53,086 nt of DNA from Candidatus Giovannonibacteria bacterium RIFCSPHIGHO2_01_FULL_45_24 (lineage in GTDB: Bacteria; Patescibacteriota; Minisyncoccia; UBA11713; 2-01-FULL-45-33): the NCBI GenBank assembly GCA_001778495.1, contig MFHE01000006.1, positions 1 to 53,086 of the forward strand, in the 5' to 3' direction. Shown one piece after another: positions 15,477-24,186 of the stretch (its first letter is position 1; each line of letters opens with the position of its first letter). The notes under the pieces are model-generated. The model saw only the letters and a list, made by a program, of their open reading frames with translations. It was not told where the DNA came from and made no database searches. Both the position numbers and the translations under genes were made by a program.

Positions 15477-16717
15477 TTCATGAAATTATAATTGTCGGAG
15501 GGGGGTTTGGGGGAGCGAGGGTGGCGAAATTGCTGGCGGAGGAACCGAATTTCCATATCACGCTGGTAGACAAAAGCCGATACCATACTTTTTATCCCAA
15601 TCTTTATGAAGTGGCTACTGCCTATTTGCCGGAAGCCTTCGGCCATCTGCCGATTGATTTTGTTGATTTGAAATCTTCCGCCATCTATCCCTTGGAGGAT
15701 ATTTTTTTGGACGACATAAATGTCTCCGTATTAGAAGACGAATTTTTGGGCGCGGATTTTAAAAAGCATTTTGTGAATTTGCGAAAAACAGGGAAACTGC
15801 GCTACGATTTTTTGGCGCTTGCGATGGGCAGCGAGACGAATTATTTCGGCATCCCCGGCATGGCGGAAAAGGCCCTGCCGCTTAAAAACTTTTTTGACGC
15901 GCTCGGGCTTCGGAACGCCATTGACGAGCTTTTTTTCAGAGCTCCGAAAAACCAGCTCATAAAAATCGTGATAGGCGGAGGAGGGTTCACCGGGTGCGAG
16001 CTGGCCGGAGAGCTTATGGGATATATGGATAAACTTTCCCGGATTCACGGCAGGCCGCGCTATTACGCGGAATGTTTGATTGTTGAGGCGGCGGAAACTC
16101 TTTTGGGGAGCGCAAGCCCATGGGTTCAGAAAAAAGCCAAAGCGCGGCTGGAAAAACTCGACGTGAAATTTATGTTCAAAAGCGCCATAAAAGAAATCCG
16201 GCAGAATGAAATCATTTTGGGTGTCGGTTCCAAAGTTCCATACGATTTGCTTATCTGGACGGCCGGAGTAAAAGCAAGCGAATCAGTCAAAACGCTGGAG
16301 AGCGTGAAATTAGAAAAGGCCTCGTGCGTGCCGGTTGATAAAAATTTGAGAATCGCGCCGCATGAAAACGTTTTCGGGGTGGGGGATATTACTTACTCTG
16401 TTGACGAAGCAACTGGCAAATCTCTTCCTATGACCGCCTCCGTCGCTTTAAGGGAAGCGAAATGCGTCGCGGAAAATATAAAAAGGATGGCTGCCAAAAA
16501 ACCGCTTCTCTACTACCGCGCGAGCCACCCCGGCTTTATAATCCCGCTTGGGGGCAGATACGCGCTTTTGGAGCTTTACGGCGTCCGTCTTTCTGGCCTT
16601 TTACCGTGGCTTTTAAAAGAATTTATCGCACTTAAGTATTGGGCCGGACTTTTGGGCTGGCGGAGGGCGTTTGGCTTGTGGAAAAAGGGACTTGAAATCC
16701 ACTCGTGGAATGACTAA
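15473..16717 (+). CDS. Type II NADH dehydrogenase-like FAD oxidoreductase
   Basis: 414 aa, normal for NDH-2. The FAD-binding GGGFGGARVAKLL lies at residues 7-19, the NAD-binding GGGGFTGCELAGEL near residue 165, and the second FAD motif NVFGVGDITYS near residue 300. The C-terminal about 80 residues (YALLELYGVRLSGLLPWLLKEFIALKYW) are amphipathic and should bind the membrane. It would pass electrons from NADH to quinone or another acceptor without proton pumping. The start overlaps the NYN gene by four bases. Such a lone NDH-2 in a small fermentative genome may serve redox balance or oxygen removal; this is inference. Confidence 0.82.
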   Translation: MIHEIIIVGGGFGGARVAKLLAEEPNFHITLVDKSRYHTFYPNLYEVATAYLPEAFGHLPIDFVDLKSSAIYPLEDIFLDDINVSVLEDEFLGADFKKHFVNLRKTGKLRYDFLALAMGSETNYFGIPGMAEKALPLKNFFDALGLRNAIDELFFRAPKNQLIKIVIGGGGFTGCELAGELMGYMDKLSRIHGRPRYYAECLIVEAAETLLGSASPWVQKKAKARLEKLDVKFMFKSAIKEIRQNEIILGVGSKVPYDLLIWTAGVKASESVKTLESVKLEKASCVPVDKNLRIAPHENVFGVGDITYSVDEATGKSLPMTASVALREAKCVAENIKRMAAKKPLLYYRASHPGFIIPLGGRYALLELYGVRLSGLLPWLLKEFIALKYWAGLLGWRRAFGLWKKGLEIHSWND

Positions 16718-16741
16718 AATCGGACTATAAGTGTCCGATTT
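16717..16741 (+). promoter_or_regulatory. Palindromic operator enclosing the -10 box of the Rrf2 gene
   Basis: Arms AAATCGGAC (16717-16725) and GTCCGATTT (16733-16741) are perfectly complementary around TATAAGT. The -10 box TATAAG (16726-16731) is the loop, and the ATG follows at 16742. A half-site GTCCGAT recurs at about 16992, close to the IscS start. Confidence 0.7.
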
Positions 16742-17017
16742 ATGAAAAAGTTTGATTATGGGGTTATTTTGATTGAGCGCCTGAAAGTCGCGGAAAGGGC
16801 TTATTTGGACGCGAAAAGCGTGGCAAAAGAGCATGGCTTACCCACTGCTTACATGGAAAAGGTGGCGCAGGAGCTTCGGCGCGCAGGGTGGCTTGAGGCG
16901 CGCCGGGGCATCGGCGGAGGGTATAAGCTTATAAAAAAAGACTTGGAAATTTCTGAGCTGATTAATTTTTTTGAAAGGCCTTATAATATTTGTCCGATAA
17001 CAAGAATGCAAAAATGA
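16742..17017 (+). CDS. Rrf2-family transcriptional regulator, short
   Basis: 91 aa. The winged helix of Rrf2/IscR proteins is clear: YGVILIERLKVAE, SVAKEHGLPTAYMEKVAQELRRAGWLEARRGIGGGYKL. IscR-type proteins continue to about 130-160 aa and bind a [2Fe-2S] cluster through three Cys and a His; here the protein stops after YNICPITRMQK with a single Cys, so cluster sensing in the usual way is doubtful. The stop overlaps the iscS start (ATGA), and the perfect palindrome covering its own -10 box points to autorepression of the whole Fe-S operon. Confidence 0.82.
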   Translation: MKKFDYGVILIERLKVAERAYLDAKSVAKEHGLPTAYMEKVAQELRRAGWLEARRGIGGGYKLIKKDLEISELINFFERPYNICPITRMQK

Positions 17018-18267
17018 AGAGAATCTATTTGGATTACGCGGCGACGACCCCAACGGACCAGCGCGTGAAAGACGCGATGGGGCGTTTTTGGACGGAAGAG
17101 TTTGGCAATGCCGGAGGGCTTTATGAAGAGGGCAGGCGCGCCAAAGAAAATTTGCGCGCTTCGCGCGAGCAGATTGCCAGAGCAATCGGCGCGCGCCCGG
17201 ACGAAATTATTTTTACTTCCGGCGGCACCGAGTCGGACAATCTGGCGATTTTCGGCGTTTCTGGAGCGGCGAAGCACGGGCATATAATTACCACCGAATT
17301 TGAACATCACGCGGTTTTGGAGCCCTGCCAACGTTTGAAAAAGGAGGGGTTCGATGTAACTTTTTTGGACGTCGGCGAGGACGGAATTGTAAAGCCGGAG
17401 AACGTCAAACGTTCTTTACGGCCGGAAACGATTTTGGTTTCCATAATGTATGCCAACAACGAAATCGGAACTATTCAGCCGATCGCGGAGATTGGAAAGA
17501 TTATTAAAGAATTTAAGGGGGGTGGGGCGGGTTATCCATATTTCCATACCGACGCCTGCCAGGCGGCGGGGTATTTGGATTTGAACGTAAATAAGTTGGG
17601 CGTTGATTTGATGACGGTCAACGGCTCTAAAATTTATGGTCCGAAAGGAATCGGATTTTTATATAAGCGCGCTGGGGTGAAAATAAAACCGCAAATCATC
17701 GGCGGCGGGCAGGAGATGCGGATGAGGTCGGGCACGGAGCCAGTGGCTCTAATCGTTGGTTTAGCAAAAGCGTTAGAGATTGCCCAAGCCGAGCGCGTTG
17801 CCGAATCGGCGCGGCTTGCTCCACTTCGCGACTATTTCGTTTCCGAAATACAAAGGCGCGTTCCAAAAGTCATTTTAAACGGGCATCCGGCGAAGCGGCT
17901 CCCAAACAATATAAATATTTCCATTTTGGACATTGAAGGCGAGGCGTTGGTGCTTTATCTGGACGCCAAAAGAATTTCTTTTTCTACCGGCTCGGCTTGC
18001 ACATCGGAGTCGCTGGAGCCGTCACATGTTATTTTGGCATTGGGCAAGCCCTACGAATTCGCGCATGCGTCTATGCGTTTTACAATGGGCAGGAGCACGA
18101 CTAAAGAGGACTTGGATTATGTTTTAAACGAACTGCCGAATGCCGTTCTGTGGCTCCGCAAAGTTTCTCCTTTAAATCTTGAAGCCGGCGCAAAATCAAT
18201 GAGTCACCCCGAAGCGTTTGCCGGAGAAAATTTAAAGGTTAAAGCGAAAAGTAAGAGTTATAAATAA
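17014..18267 (+). CDS. iscS: Cysteine desulfurase
   Basis: 417 aa, a NifS/IscS-type PLP enzyme. YLDYAATTPTD at the N-terminus, SGGTESDNLAIFG, EHHAVLEPC, HTDACQAAG, the PLP Lys206 (VNGSKIYGPKG) and the catalytic Cys329 (STGSACTSES) are all present. It releases sulfur from cysteine as a persulfide for the scaffold encoded next. The ATG at 17014 is chosen over an upstream TTG because MKRIYLDYAATT is the usual N-terminus and it overlaps the regulator stop as ATGA. The last 40 residues are a Lys-rich extension. A possible internal -10 (TATAAT, 16982-16987) lies upstream. Confidence 0.92.
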   Translation: MKRIYLDYAATTPTDQRVKDAMGRFWTEEFGNAGGLYEEGRRAKENLRASREQIARAIGARPDEIIFTSGGTESDNLAIFGVSGAAKHGHIITTEFEHHAVLEPCQRLKKEGFDVTFLDVGEDGIVKPENVKRSLRPETILVSIMYANNEIGTIQPIAEIGKIIKEFKGGGAGYPYFHTDACQAAGYLDLNVNKLGVDLMTVNGSKIYGPKGIGFLYKRAGVKIKPQIIGGGQEMRMRSGTEPVALIVGLAKALEIAQAERVAESARLAPLRDYFVSEIQRRVPKVILNGHPAKRLPNNINISILDIEGEALVLYLDAKRISFSTGSACTSESLEPSHVILALGKPYEFAHASMRFTMGRSTTKEDLDYVLNELPNAVLWLRKVSPLNLEAGAKSMSHPEAFAGENLKVKAKSKSYK

Positions 18268-18268
18268 T

Positions 18269-18928
18269 ATGAATAACAAACAAGATATAGACGTCATTAA
18301 CCAGTATACCGGAGAGAAGTGGTATTATTCGGATATCGTTAAAGACCACTTTTTTCATCCGAGAAATTTATTGTGGGAACGGCCGAAGGATGAGTCGGAA
18401 TACGACGCGCATGGGATGGTTGGCTCGCCGGCCTGCGGAGATATGATGGAGATGTGGATGAAAATTGACCCGGCAACGGCACGGGTAAAAGATTTAAAAT
18501 GGAAAACGTTCGGATGCGCGTCGGCGATCGCGGCGACCTCAATGTTTTCGGTGATGGTGACTGAAAACGGCGGCTTGTCGGTTGAGGAAGCGCTGAAAGT
18601 CCGTCCCCAGGACGTGATGCTGCGCTTGGGAGGGCTGCCTAACCGCAAAATCCACTGCTCTGTCTTGGCGGATAAGGCGTTCCAGAAGATCGCTAATGAC
18701 TATTTCAGAAAAACCGGCCGATTTGATAAAATAGTTGTGGAGGGCGCGCGGGTGATTGACCCGCGGCTCAATATCACGGACAAAGATATAGAGGAAGCCG
18801 TTTTGGAAGGTGCGCAAAATTTGGAGGACGTACAAAAAAAGCTCAAGGTCGGCGTCGGCGCCTCGGAAGAAGTCAAAACCGAAGTTGAGCAGTTAGTCAG
18901 ATTTTATAAGGATAAATATTATGGATAA
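18269..18928 (+). CDS. iscU: Fe-S cluster scaffold, IscU/NifU N-terminal type
   Basis: 219 aa. The three cluster-ligand Cys occur in SPACGD, TFGCASA and HCSVLA, the canonical IscU order. IscU is usually about 130 aa; here about 75 extra residues follow the core, with DIEEAVLEGAQNLEDVQKKL and an acidic helical end. It receives sulfur from IscS (1-bp gap upstream) and builds [2Fe-2S]/[4Fe-4S] clusters in the cytosol. The end overlaps the ferredoxin gene by 8 bp. Confidence 0.9.
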   Translation: MNNKQDIDVINQYTGEKWYYSDIVKDHFFHPRNLLWERPKDESEYDAHGMVGSPACGDMMEMWMKIDPATARVKDLKWKTFGCASAIAATSMFSVMVTENGGLSVEEALKVRPQDVMLRLGGLPNRKIHCSVLADKAFQKIANDYFRKTGRFDKIVVEGARVIDPRLNITDKDIEEAVLEGAQNLEDVQKKLKVGVGASEEVKTEVEQLVRFYKDKYYG

Positions 18929-19148
18929 AAAAATCGCGAAAATCTATGTTGACCGGGAGCTTTGCATTGGGGCGGCGAGTTGCGTAGCCATCGCGCCGGG
19001 GGTTTTCCAGTTGGACGAAGAAAATAAGGCCTACGTGGTAAACCCAGAAGGCGCGGATGAGGAAACCATACTTTTGGCGGCGCAGAGCTGCCCCACGCGC
19101 GCGATTTCGCTTTACGACAAAGACGGAAACAAAATTTATCCGGAATGA
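18921..19148 (+). CDS. Small ferredoxin, probably [3Fe-4S]
   Basis: 75 aa. Cluster region ELCIGAASCVAIAP and a distal SCPTRAI. The spacing is C-x5-C ... C-P, with Ala at the position where [4Fe-4S] members have Cys or Asp, so only three Cys ligands exist and a [3Fe-4S] cluster is likelier. It overlaps the scaffold gene by 8 bp and probably donates electrons for cluster assembly in this operon. Confidence 0.85.
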   Translation: MDKKIAKIYVDRELCIGAASCVAIAPGVFQLDEENKAYVVNPEGADEETILLAAQSCPTRAISLYDKDGNKIYPE

Positions 19149-19158
19149 TTATAAATTT

Positions 19159-19761
19159 ATGGCACGCGAAATAAAAAAATTAAAATACACGGAACTGGAC
19201 GGGCTTTCGGAGAAGCAGTTAAAAGAGCACCACAATGTGCTATACGCCGGCTACGTCAAAAAAATAGGGGAGATTGAGGAGAAGTTGAAAAGTGTTGATT
19301 TGTCTTCCGCCAACGCGACTTATTCCGACCTCCGCGAGCTTAAAATAGAAGAAACCTTTGCCCTAAACGGCGTAAAACTGCACGAAGGATATTTTGATAA
19401 TATGGTAAGCGCGGGCAGTCCGACGTCAGGGAAAATTCTTGAAATGATTAATCGCGACTTCGGCTCTTATGAAAACTGGGAGAAGGAGTTTAAAGCACTC
19501 GGGCTTGCGGCGCGCGGCTGGGTCGTTTTGGGGTATGATTTGGACGAAAAAAAACTAAAAAACATCCTCTGCGACTCGCACCATCAAGGCGCGCCGTGGA
19601 ATATGTTCGCGCTTCTTATTATGGACGTCTACGAGCATGCTTATTTTATTGATTACGCCACGGGCCGCAAGGCCTACATTGAGGCATTCTTTAAAAATAT
19701 AGATTGGAAATACGTTGATATGCGCATTTCCGAATACAGCCTGTTTTTCTTAAAGAAATAA
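19159..19761 (+). CDS. sod: Fe/Mn superoxide dismutase family protein
   Basis: 200 aa. Family blocks: LKEHHNVLYAGYV (first His ligand), LHEGYFDNM (second His), WVVLGYD, and MDVYEHAYFIDYATGRKAYIEAF (Asp and His ligands). The active-site gateway His normally found in the HHxxHHxxYV block is replaced (NVLYAGYV), so activity or metal preference may differ. The ATG at 19159 is used; an in-frame reading from 19057 lies in the ferredoxin gene. Placing SOD inside the Fe-S operon couples cluster building to protection from superoxide. The stop overlaps the next ATG by one base. Confidence 0.87.
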   Translation: MAREIKKLKYTELDGLSEKQLKEHHNVLYAGYVKKIGEIEEKLKSVDLSSANATYSDLRELKIEETFALNGVKLHEGYFDNMVSAGSPTSGKILEMINRDFGSYENWEKEFKALGLAARGWVVLGYDLDEKKLKNILCDSHHQGAPWNMFALLIMDVYEHAYFIDYATGRKAYIEAFFKNIDWKYVDMRISEYSLFFLKK

Positions 19762-19985
19762 TGGAGGCGGCAATCAAAGAAATTCTGGAAAAAGAGGTAA
19801 AGCCGATGCTGAAGATGCATTTGGGAGCTTTGGATTTCATCGGTTTTGAAAACGGCGTGGTTTCAGTGCGTTTTCAGGGCACATGCAAGGGGTGCCCGCT
19901 TTCTAATTTGACCCTAAAAACAGGAATTGAATCCCTGCTTAAGGAAAAAGTTAAGGGAGTTGAAAAAGTGGAGGCAGTTGACTAA
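19761..19985 (+). CDS. Nfu-type Fe-S carrier (NifU C-terminal domain)
   Basis: 74 aa, a single Nfu domain: AIKEILEKEVKPMLKMHLGALDFI, CKGCPLSNLTLKTGIE with the CxxC cluster motif, and a closing VKGVEKVEAV. It accepts clusters from the scaffold and delivers them to apoproteins. It is the last gene of the Fe-S operon, sharing one base with sod. Confidence 0.9.
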   Translation: MEAAIKEILEKEVKPMLKMHLGALDFIGFENGVVSVRFQGTCKGCPLSNLTLKTGIESLLKEKVKGVEKVEAVD

Positions 19986-19988
19986 AAT
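19960..19988 (+). promoter_or_regulatory. Promoter inside the nfu 3' end
   Basis: -35 TTGAAA (19960-19965), 17-bp spacer, -10 TAAAAT (19983-19988), 6 nt before the ATG at 19995, again leaderless. Confidence 0.6.
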
Positions 19989-19994
19989 AAATCT

Positions 19995-21245
19995 ATGAAC
20001 GACATGAATAAGCAACAGCTTGTCCTTTTGGTGCTTTTGGTGAGCTTCGTAACCGCCTTGGTTACGGGCATCGTCGCCGTAACTTTGCTGAATCAGGCGC
20101 CGCAGCCCATCACCCAGACTGTCCAGCGCGTCATTGAAAAAACCATCGGCTCCTTGCCGGAGCCCTTAAAGAGAGACGAGAAAAAAGAGCTGGAGGCGAG
20201 CGCCATAGCCCGCGATATTTTAATTGAAGACATCGTGCAAAGAGTTTCTCCATCGGTAGTGAGCATTGTCGCCTCAAAGGATATACCGGTAATTGAACAG
20301 TATTTTATAAACCCTTTCCCAAACGATGATTTTTTCGGCGATATCAGGATACCGCAGTACCGCCAGCGTGGCACGGAGAGGCGCCAGGTTTCCTCCGGCA
20401 GCGGATTTTTTGTTTCTTCGGACGGATATATCCTGACCAACAGGCACGTTGTTGAAGACGCCGAGGCGGAATATTCGGTTATCATGAACGACGGGAGAAA
20501 ATTAAAAGCGAAAGTTTTAGCGCGCGACGTTTTGAACGACACGGCCGTGCTTAGGATGGACGGAACGTATATCCCCATTGATTTGGGCGATTCCGAATCT
20601 TTGCGGATAGGCCAGACGGCGATAGCCATCGGGAACGCTTTGGGTGAATTTCAAAACACGGTTTCCATAGGCGTGATCTCCGGGCTCCGCCGGACCATTG
20701 TCGCTTCCGGCGCGCTTTCCGGGCCGGAGGAGCTTTCACAGTTGATTCAAACGGACGCCGCAATTAATCTAGGCAACTCCGGCGGGCCGCTTTTGAATTT
20801 AAGAGGTGAGGCAGTCGGCTTAAACACGGCCAAAGCCCAAAACGCGGAAAATGTAGGGTTTGCGATTCCCATAAACCAAATCAAGCGCGCGCTCCGCGAC
20901 GTCCAGACAAAAGGTAGAATAGTAAATCCGTACGTCGGCGTGAGATATGTGCTTGTTGCGCCCCAGCTTAAGGAAAAAAATAAATTGTCCGTTGATTATG
21001 GCGCGCTGATTACCAAAGGTGCAGGGGGCGAGGATGCAGTGCTTTTAAATTCGCCGGCGTCCACGGCAGGAATAAAAGAGGGCGACATTATTTTGGAATT
21101 CGGCGGGATTAAGGTGAATATGGATAATCCATTAAACAAGCTTATCCAGCTTCACAGCGTCGGCGATAAGGTCACAATCAAAATTTTACGCGACGGTCGC
21201 GAGATAAAGCTGGAGCTGACTCTTGAAGAGCGCAAGAATTTTTAG
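19995..21245 (+). CDS. HtrA/DegP-type serine protease with PDZ domain
   Basis: 416 aa. One membrane anchor at residues about 6-30 (LVLLVLLVSFVTALVTGIVAV), then a chymotrypsin-fold protease with His151 (TNRHVV), Asp182 (LNDTAVL) and Ser262 (NLGNSGGP), and a single PDZ domain at about residues 310-410 (NSPASTAGIKEGDIILEFGGIKV). It is an envelope quality-control protease and chaperone acting outside the membrane. It has its own promoter and is followed 13 bp later by clpB, giving a protein-quality pair. Confidence 0.9.
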   Translation: MNDMNKQQLVLLVLLVSFVTALVTGIVAVTLLNQAPQPITQTVQRVIEKTIGSLPEPLKRDEKKELEASAIARDILIEDIVQRVSPSVVSIVASKDIPVIEQYFINPFPNDDFFGDIRIPQYRQRGTERRQVSSGSGFFVSSDGYILTNRHVVEDAEAEYSVIMNDGRKLKAKVLARDVLNDTAVLRMDGTYIPIDLGDSESLRIGQTAIAIGNALGEFQNTVSIGVISGLRRTIVASGALSGPEELSQLIQTDAAINLGNSGGPLLNLRGEAVGLNTAKAQNAENVGFAIPINQIKRALRDVQTKGRIVNPYVGVRYVLVAPQLKEKNKLSVDYGALITKGAGGEDAVLLNSPASTAGIKEGDIILEFGGIKVNMDNPLNKLIQLHSVGDKVTIKILRDGREIKLELTLEERKNF

Positions 21246-21251
21246 TATAAT
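21246..21251 (+). promoter_or_regulatory. -10 box TATAAT of clpB, leaderless spacing
   Basis: TATAAT ends 7 nt before the ATG at 21259; it spans the stop region of the upstream protease gene. Confidence 0.6.
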
Positions 21252-21258
21252 ATCAATT

Positions 21259-23976
21259 ATGCCTCCATTAGGACAATTTACGATAAAGGCCCAGGAGGCC
21301 TTGAAAAAGGCGCATGAGCTGGCGATAGAGCGCGGCTCAAGCCAGATAGACGGCTCGCATCTTTTGGCCGCGCTGATTTTGCAGGAAGAAGGCGTTGTGC
21401 CATCTTTGCTGGACAAACTGGAAATAGACAACGCCGGCCTTTTGGATTTGGTGACGGGCGAGCTTGAGAGCCCCATCCGCTCCAGCGTCCTTTCCCCGGC
21501 GCATCAGATTTACCTGACGCCGGAGCTGGCCAGAATTTTGGAAGAAGCCCACAAGTCAGCCATCTTTTTAAAAGACGAATTCATTTCAACCGAGCACCTG
21601 TTTTTGGGCATTTTGGAAGCGCCGTCGCGGGCGAAAGATTTACTCTCCAGATTTTCTTTAAACCGCGAAATGGTTTTGCGAGCGCTTGCCGACATACGCG
21701 GAACCCAGAGGGTTACGGACGCCGAGCCGGAGAATAAATATCGCGCGCTTGAAAGATACGCCAGAAATCTGACCCGGCTCGCGCGCGAAGACAAGCTTGA
21801 CCCGGTTATCGGCAGGGATGGCGAAATCAGGCGGGTAATGCAGGTGCTTTCCCGCCGGACGAAAAACAACCCGGTTTTAATAGGCGAGGCCGGCGTGGGA
21901 AAAACCGCCATCGTTGAGGGTTTAGCTCTGCGCGTTTCTTCCGGGGACGTTCCGGAAGGCCTGAAAGACAGGGAATTGATTTCTCTTGATTTGGGGGCTT
22001 TGGTGGCCGGGACAAAATATAGGGGAGAATTTGAGGAGCGCTTAAAAGCTGTAATGAAAGAGCTTGAGCGCGCTTCCGGCAAATTCATATTGTTCATAGA
22101 CGAACTCCATACGCTCGTTGGCGCCGGAGCCGCCGAAGGGTCAATGGACGCTTCCAATATGCTGAAACCCGCTTTGGCCAGAGGGGAGTTGCACGCGATC
22201 GGCGCCACAACTTTGAAGGAATACCAAAAATACATAGAAAAGGATGCAGCGCTGGCCAGACGCTTCCAGCCGGTTTACGTTGAGGAGCCCTCAACGGAAG
22301 ATACAGTTTCAATCCTTCGCGGCATAAAAAGCAAATATGAACTGCACCACGGCATAAAAATTACCGATTCGGCGATAACCACGGCCGTAAATCTTTCCGC
22401 GCGCTACATCACTGACCGCTTTTTGCCGGACAAAGCCATTGACCTTATAGACGAAGCAGCTTCTTCACTGCGCCTCCAGATGGATAGCATGCCAAATGAA
22501 CTTGAGGAAGCCAGAAGGGAAACGATGCGGCTGGAGATTGAAAAGGAGGCGCTGAAAAAAGAGGAAAATGCCCCGGAGAACAAGCAAAAAGTGAGAAAAC
22601 TGCAAAAACAGCTGGGCGAGCTCAAAGAAAAAACCGGAGGGCTGGAGTTTCGCTGGAAGCACGAGAAAGAAACCATAGATTCCATCCGCCAGCTTAAAAA
22701 AGATTTGGACGCTTTGCGCCAGGAGTCAGAGGCGGCGGAGCGGAAAGGCGATTTGGCGAAGGTCGCCGAAATACGCTACGGGCGCGTTCCGGAATTCCAA
22801 AAAAAGCTGTTTGCCGAGGAGGGCAAGCTCCGGAAACTGCAGGGGTCAAGGCGCATTTTGCGCGAGGAAATTATTGAAGAAGACATCGCAGACATTGTTT
22901 CTAAGTGGACGGGCATACCCGTGCGCCGGATGCTTGAATCTGAAGCCAAGAAACTTTTGAGAATGGAAGGCGAGCTTAAAAAGCGCGTCGTGGGCCAGGA
23001 AGAAGTTATTGAAAAAATATCCCAAGCCATCCGCCGCTCGCGCGCCGGGATTGCGGATGAGAAGCGGCCCATAGGGTCCTTTATGTTTTTGGGGCCGACC
23101 GGGGTAGGCAAGACAGAACTCGCTCTGGCTTTGGCGGAGTTTCTTTTCAACGACGAAAAAGCGCTGGTGCGGGTGGATATGTCGGAATACATGGAGCGGC
23201 ACGCCGTCTCCAAATTTATCGGCTCGCCGCCGGGATACGTCGGCTATGAAGAAAGCGGGCACCTTACCGAGGCCATTCGCCACAGGCCTTACGCCGTTTT
23301 GCTTTTTGATGAAATTGAGAAAGCGCACCCGGAAGTTTTCAACATAATGCTCCAGATTTTGGACAACGGCACCCTCACCGACGCTAAGGGTAGGCATGTG
23401 AATTTCAAAAACACGGTTATCATTATGACCTCCAACATAGGCGGGGAATTTACCCGTGAGATGGGGAGTTTGGGATTCGTTTCGGAGAGCAGCGGTAAAA
23501 TTGCCAAGCGCGAAGACGAGCTTAAAGCCAAAATCCAGCGCGCGCTGGAGAACCATTTCCGCCCGGAATTTTTAAACCGGCTGGACGATATAATCATATT
23601 TAATTCTCTGACGCCGGAGATGTTGAGGCAAATCGCCAAAATACAGATTATGAAGCTTGCCCGGCGCGTCAGCGGCAGAGGCATTGAGATTTTGGTAAAT
23701 AAATCCGCCGAGGACGCTCTGGCAAAAGATGGCTACGACCCCAATTACGGCGCGCGGCCTCTGCGCCGGCTTATCCAAAACAAAATTTTGAACCTGCTTG
23801 CTGAAAAAATAATTTCAAAGCAGATAAAAGAAGGCGACACGGCTTTGGTGGATTACAAAGACGGCGAGTTTGTAATCTCCGTAAAGAAGTCATCCGCCCC
23901 TTTGCCAGAGAAGCCGAAAAAGGTTAAAATAGTTGCGGGCGCAGGTGGCGGAGTGGTCAATCGCACGCGGCTGTAA
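21259..23976 (+). CDS. clpB: ClpB-type AAA+ disaggregase
   Basis: 905 aa. Order: N-domain ([16 protein letters not shown], residues 7-150), AAA-1 with Walker A GEAGVGKT (Lys215) and Walker B ILFIDELH, a long coiled-coil middle domain at about residues 410-535 that separates ClpB from ClpC, then AAA-2 with GPTGVGKT (Lys618) and VLLFDEIE. It pulls aggregated proteins through its pore with ATP. The ATG at 21259 is set by the -10 box 7 nt upstream. The last about 12 codons run into tRNA-Tyr: the stop TAA (23974-23976) uses two bases of the anticodon, so the C-terminal tail is encoded by tRNA sequence. Confidence 0.93.
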   Translation: MPPLGQFTIKAQEALKKAHELAIERGSSQIDGSHLLAALILQEEGVVPSLLDKLEIDNAGLLDLVTGELESPIRSSVLSPAHQIYLTPELARILEEAHKSAIFLKDEFISTEHLFLGILEAPSRAKDLLSRFSLNREMVLRALADIRGTQRVTDAEPENKYRALERYARNLTRLAREDKLDPVIGRDGEIRRVMQVLSRRTKNNPVLIGEAGVGKTAIVEGLALRVSSGDVPEGLKDRELISLDLGALVAGTKYRGEFEERLKAVMKELERASGKFILFIDELHTLVGAGAAEGSMDASNMLKPALARGELHAIGATTLKEYQKYIEKDAALARRFQPVYVEEPSTEDTVSILRGIKSKYELHHGIKITDSAITTAVNLSARYITDRFLPDKAIDLIDEAASSLRLQMDSMPNELEEARRETMRLEIEKEALKKEENAPENKQKVRKLQKQLGELKEKTGGLEFRWKHEKETIDSIRQLKKDLDALRQESEAAERKGDLAKVAEIRYGRVPEFQKKLFAEEGKLRKLQGSRRILREEIIEEDIADIVSKWTGIPVRRMLESEAKKLLRMEGELKKRVVGQEEVIEKISQAIRRSRAGIADEKRPIGSFMFLGPTGVGKTELALALAEFLFNDEKALVRVDMSEYMERHAVSKFIGSPPGYVGYEESGHLTEAIRHRPYAVLLFDEIEKAHPEVFNIMLQILDNGTLTDAKGRHVNFKNTVIIMTSNIGGEFTREMGSLGFVSESSGKIAKREDELKAKIQRALENHFRPEFLNRLDDIIIFNSLTPEMLRQIAKIQIMKLARRVSGRGIEILVNKSAEDALAKDGYDPNYGARPLRRLIQNKILNLLAEKIISKQIKEGDTALVDYKDGEFVISVKKSSAPLPEKPKKVKIVAGAGGGVVNRTRL

Positions 23977-24023
23977 ACCGCGCGCCCGGAAGGGCTACGA
24001 AGGTTCGAATCCTTCCCTGCGCA
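23939..24023 (+). tRNA. tRNA-Tyr (anticodon GUA), overlapping clpB
   Basis: 85 nt, class II with a long variable arm. Acceptor GCGCAGG pairs with CCTGCGC, the anticodon stem is CGCGG/CCGCG with loop CTGTAAA (GTA at 23973-23975), and the T-loop is TTCGAAT. The first 38 bases are also the 3' end of clpB on the same strand. Confidence 0.93.
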
Positions 24024-24033
24024 AAATTTTTTT

Positions 24034-24106
24034 GCCGAGGTAGCTCAGTTGGCAGAGCACGCCCTTGGTAAGGGCGAGGTCGGGAGTTCAATCCTCCCCC
24101 TCGGCT
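24034..24106 (+). tRNA. tRNA-Thr (anticodon GGU)
   Basis: 73 nt. Acceptor GCCGAGG with CCTCGGC, D-arm GCTCAGTTGGCAGAGC, anticodon stem CGCCC/GGGCG with loop TTGGTAA (GGT at 24067-24069), T-loop TTCAATC. It lies 10 bp after tRNA-Tyr, so both probably come from one transcript. Confidence 0.94.
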
Positions 24107-24186
24107 TAAATTTCAGCAATTGATTTTCTTGGCACGGCCTGTTAAACTTGTTTCAGTATTTGTTCGTTTGATATGTCGCCCAATTT

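Noticed and set aside
21510-22235. 241-aa reading frame antisense to clpB
   Set aside because: Ser-rich complement of a strongly conserved AAA+ gene.
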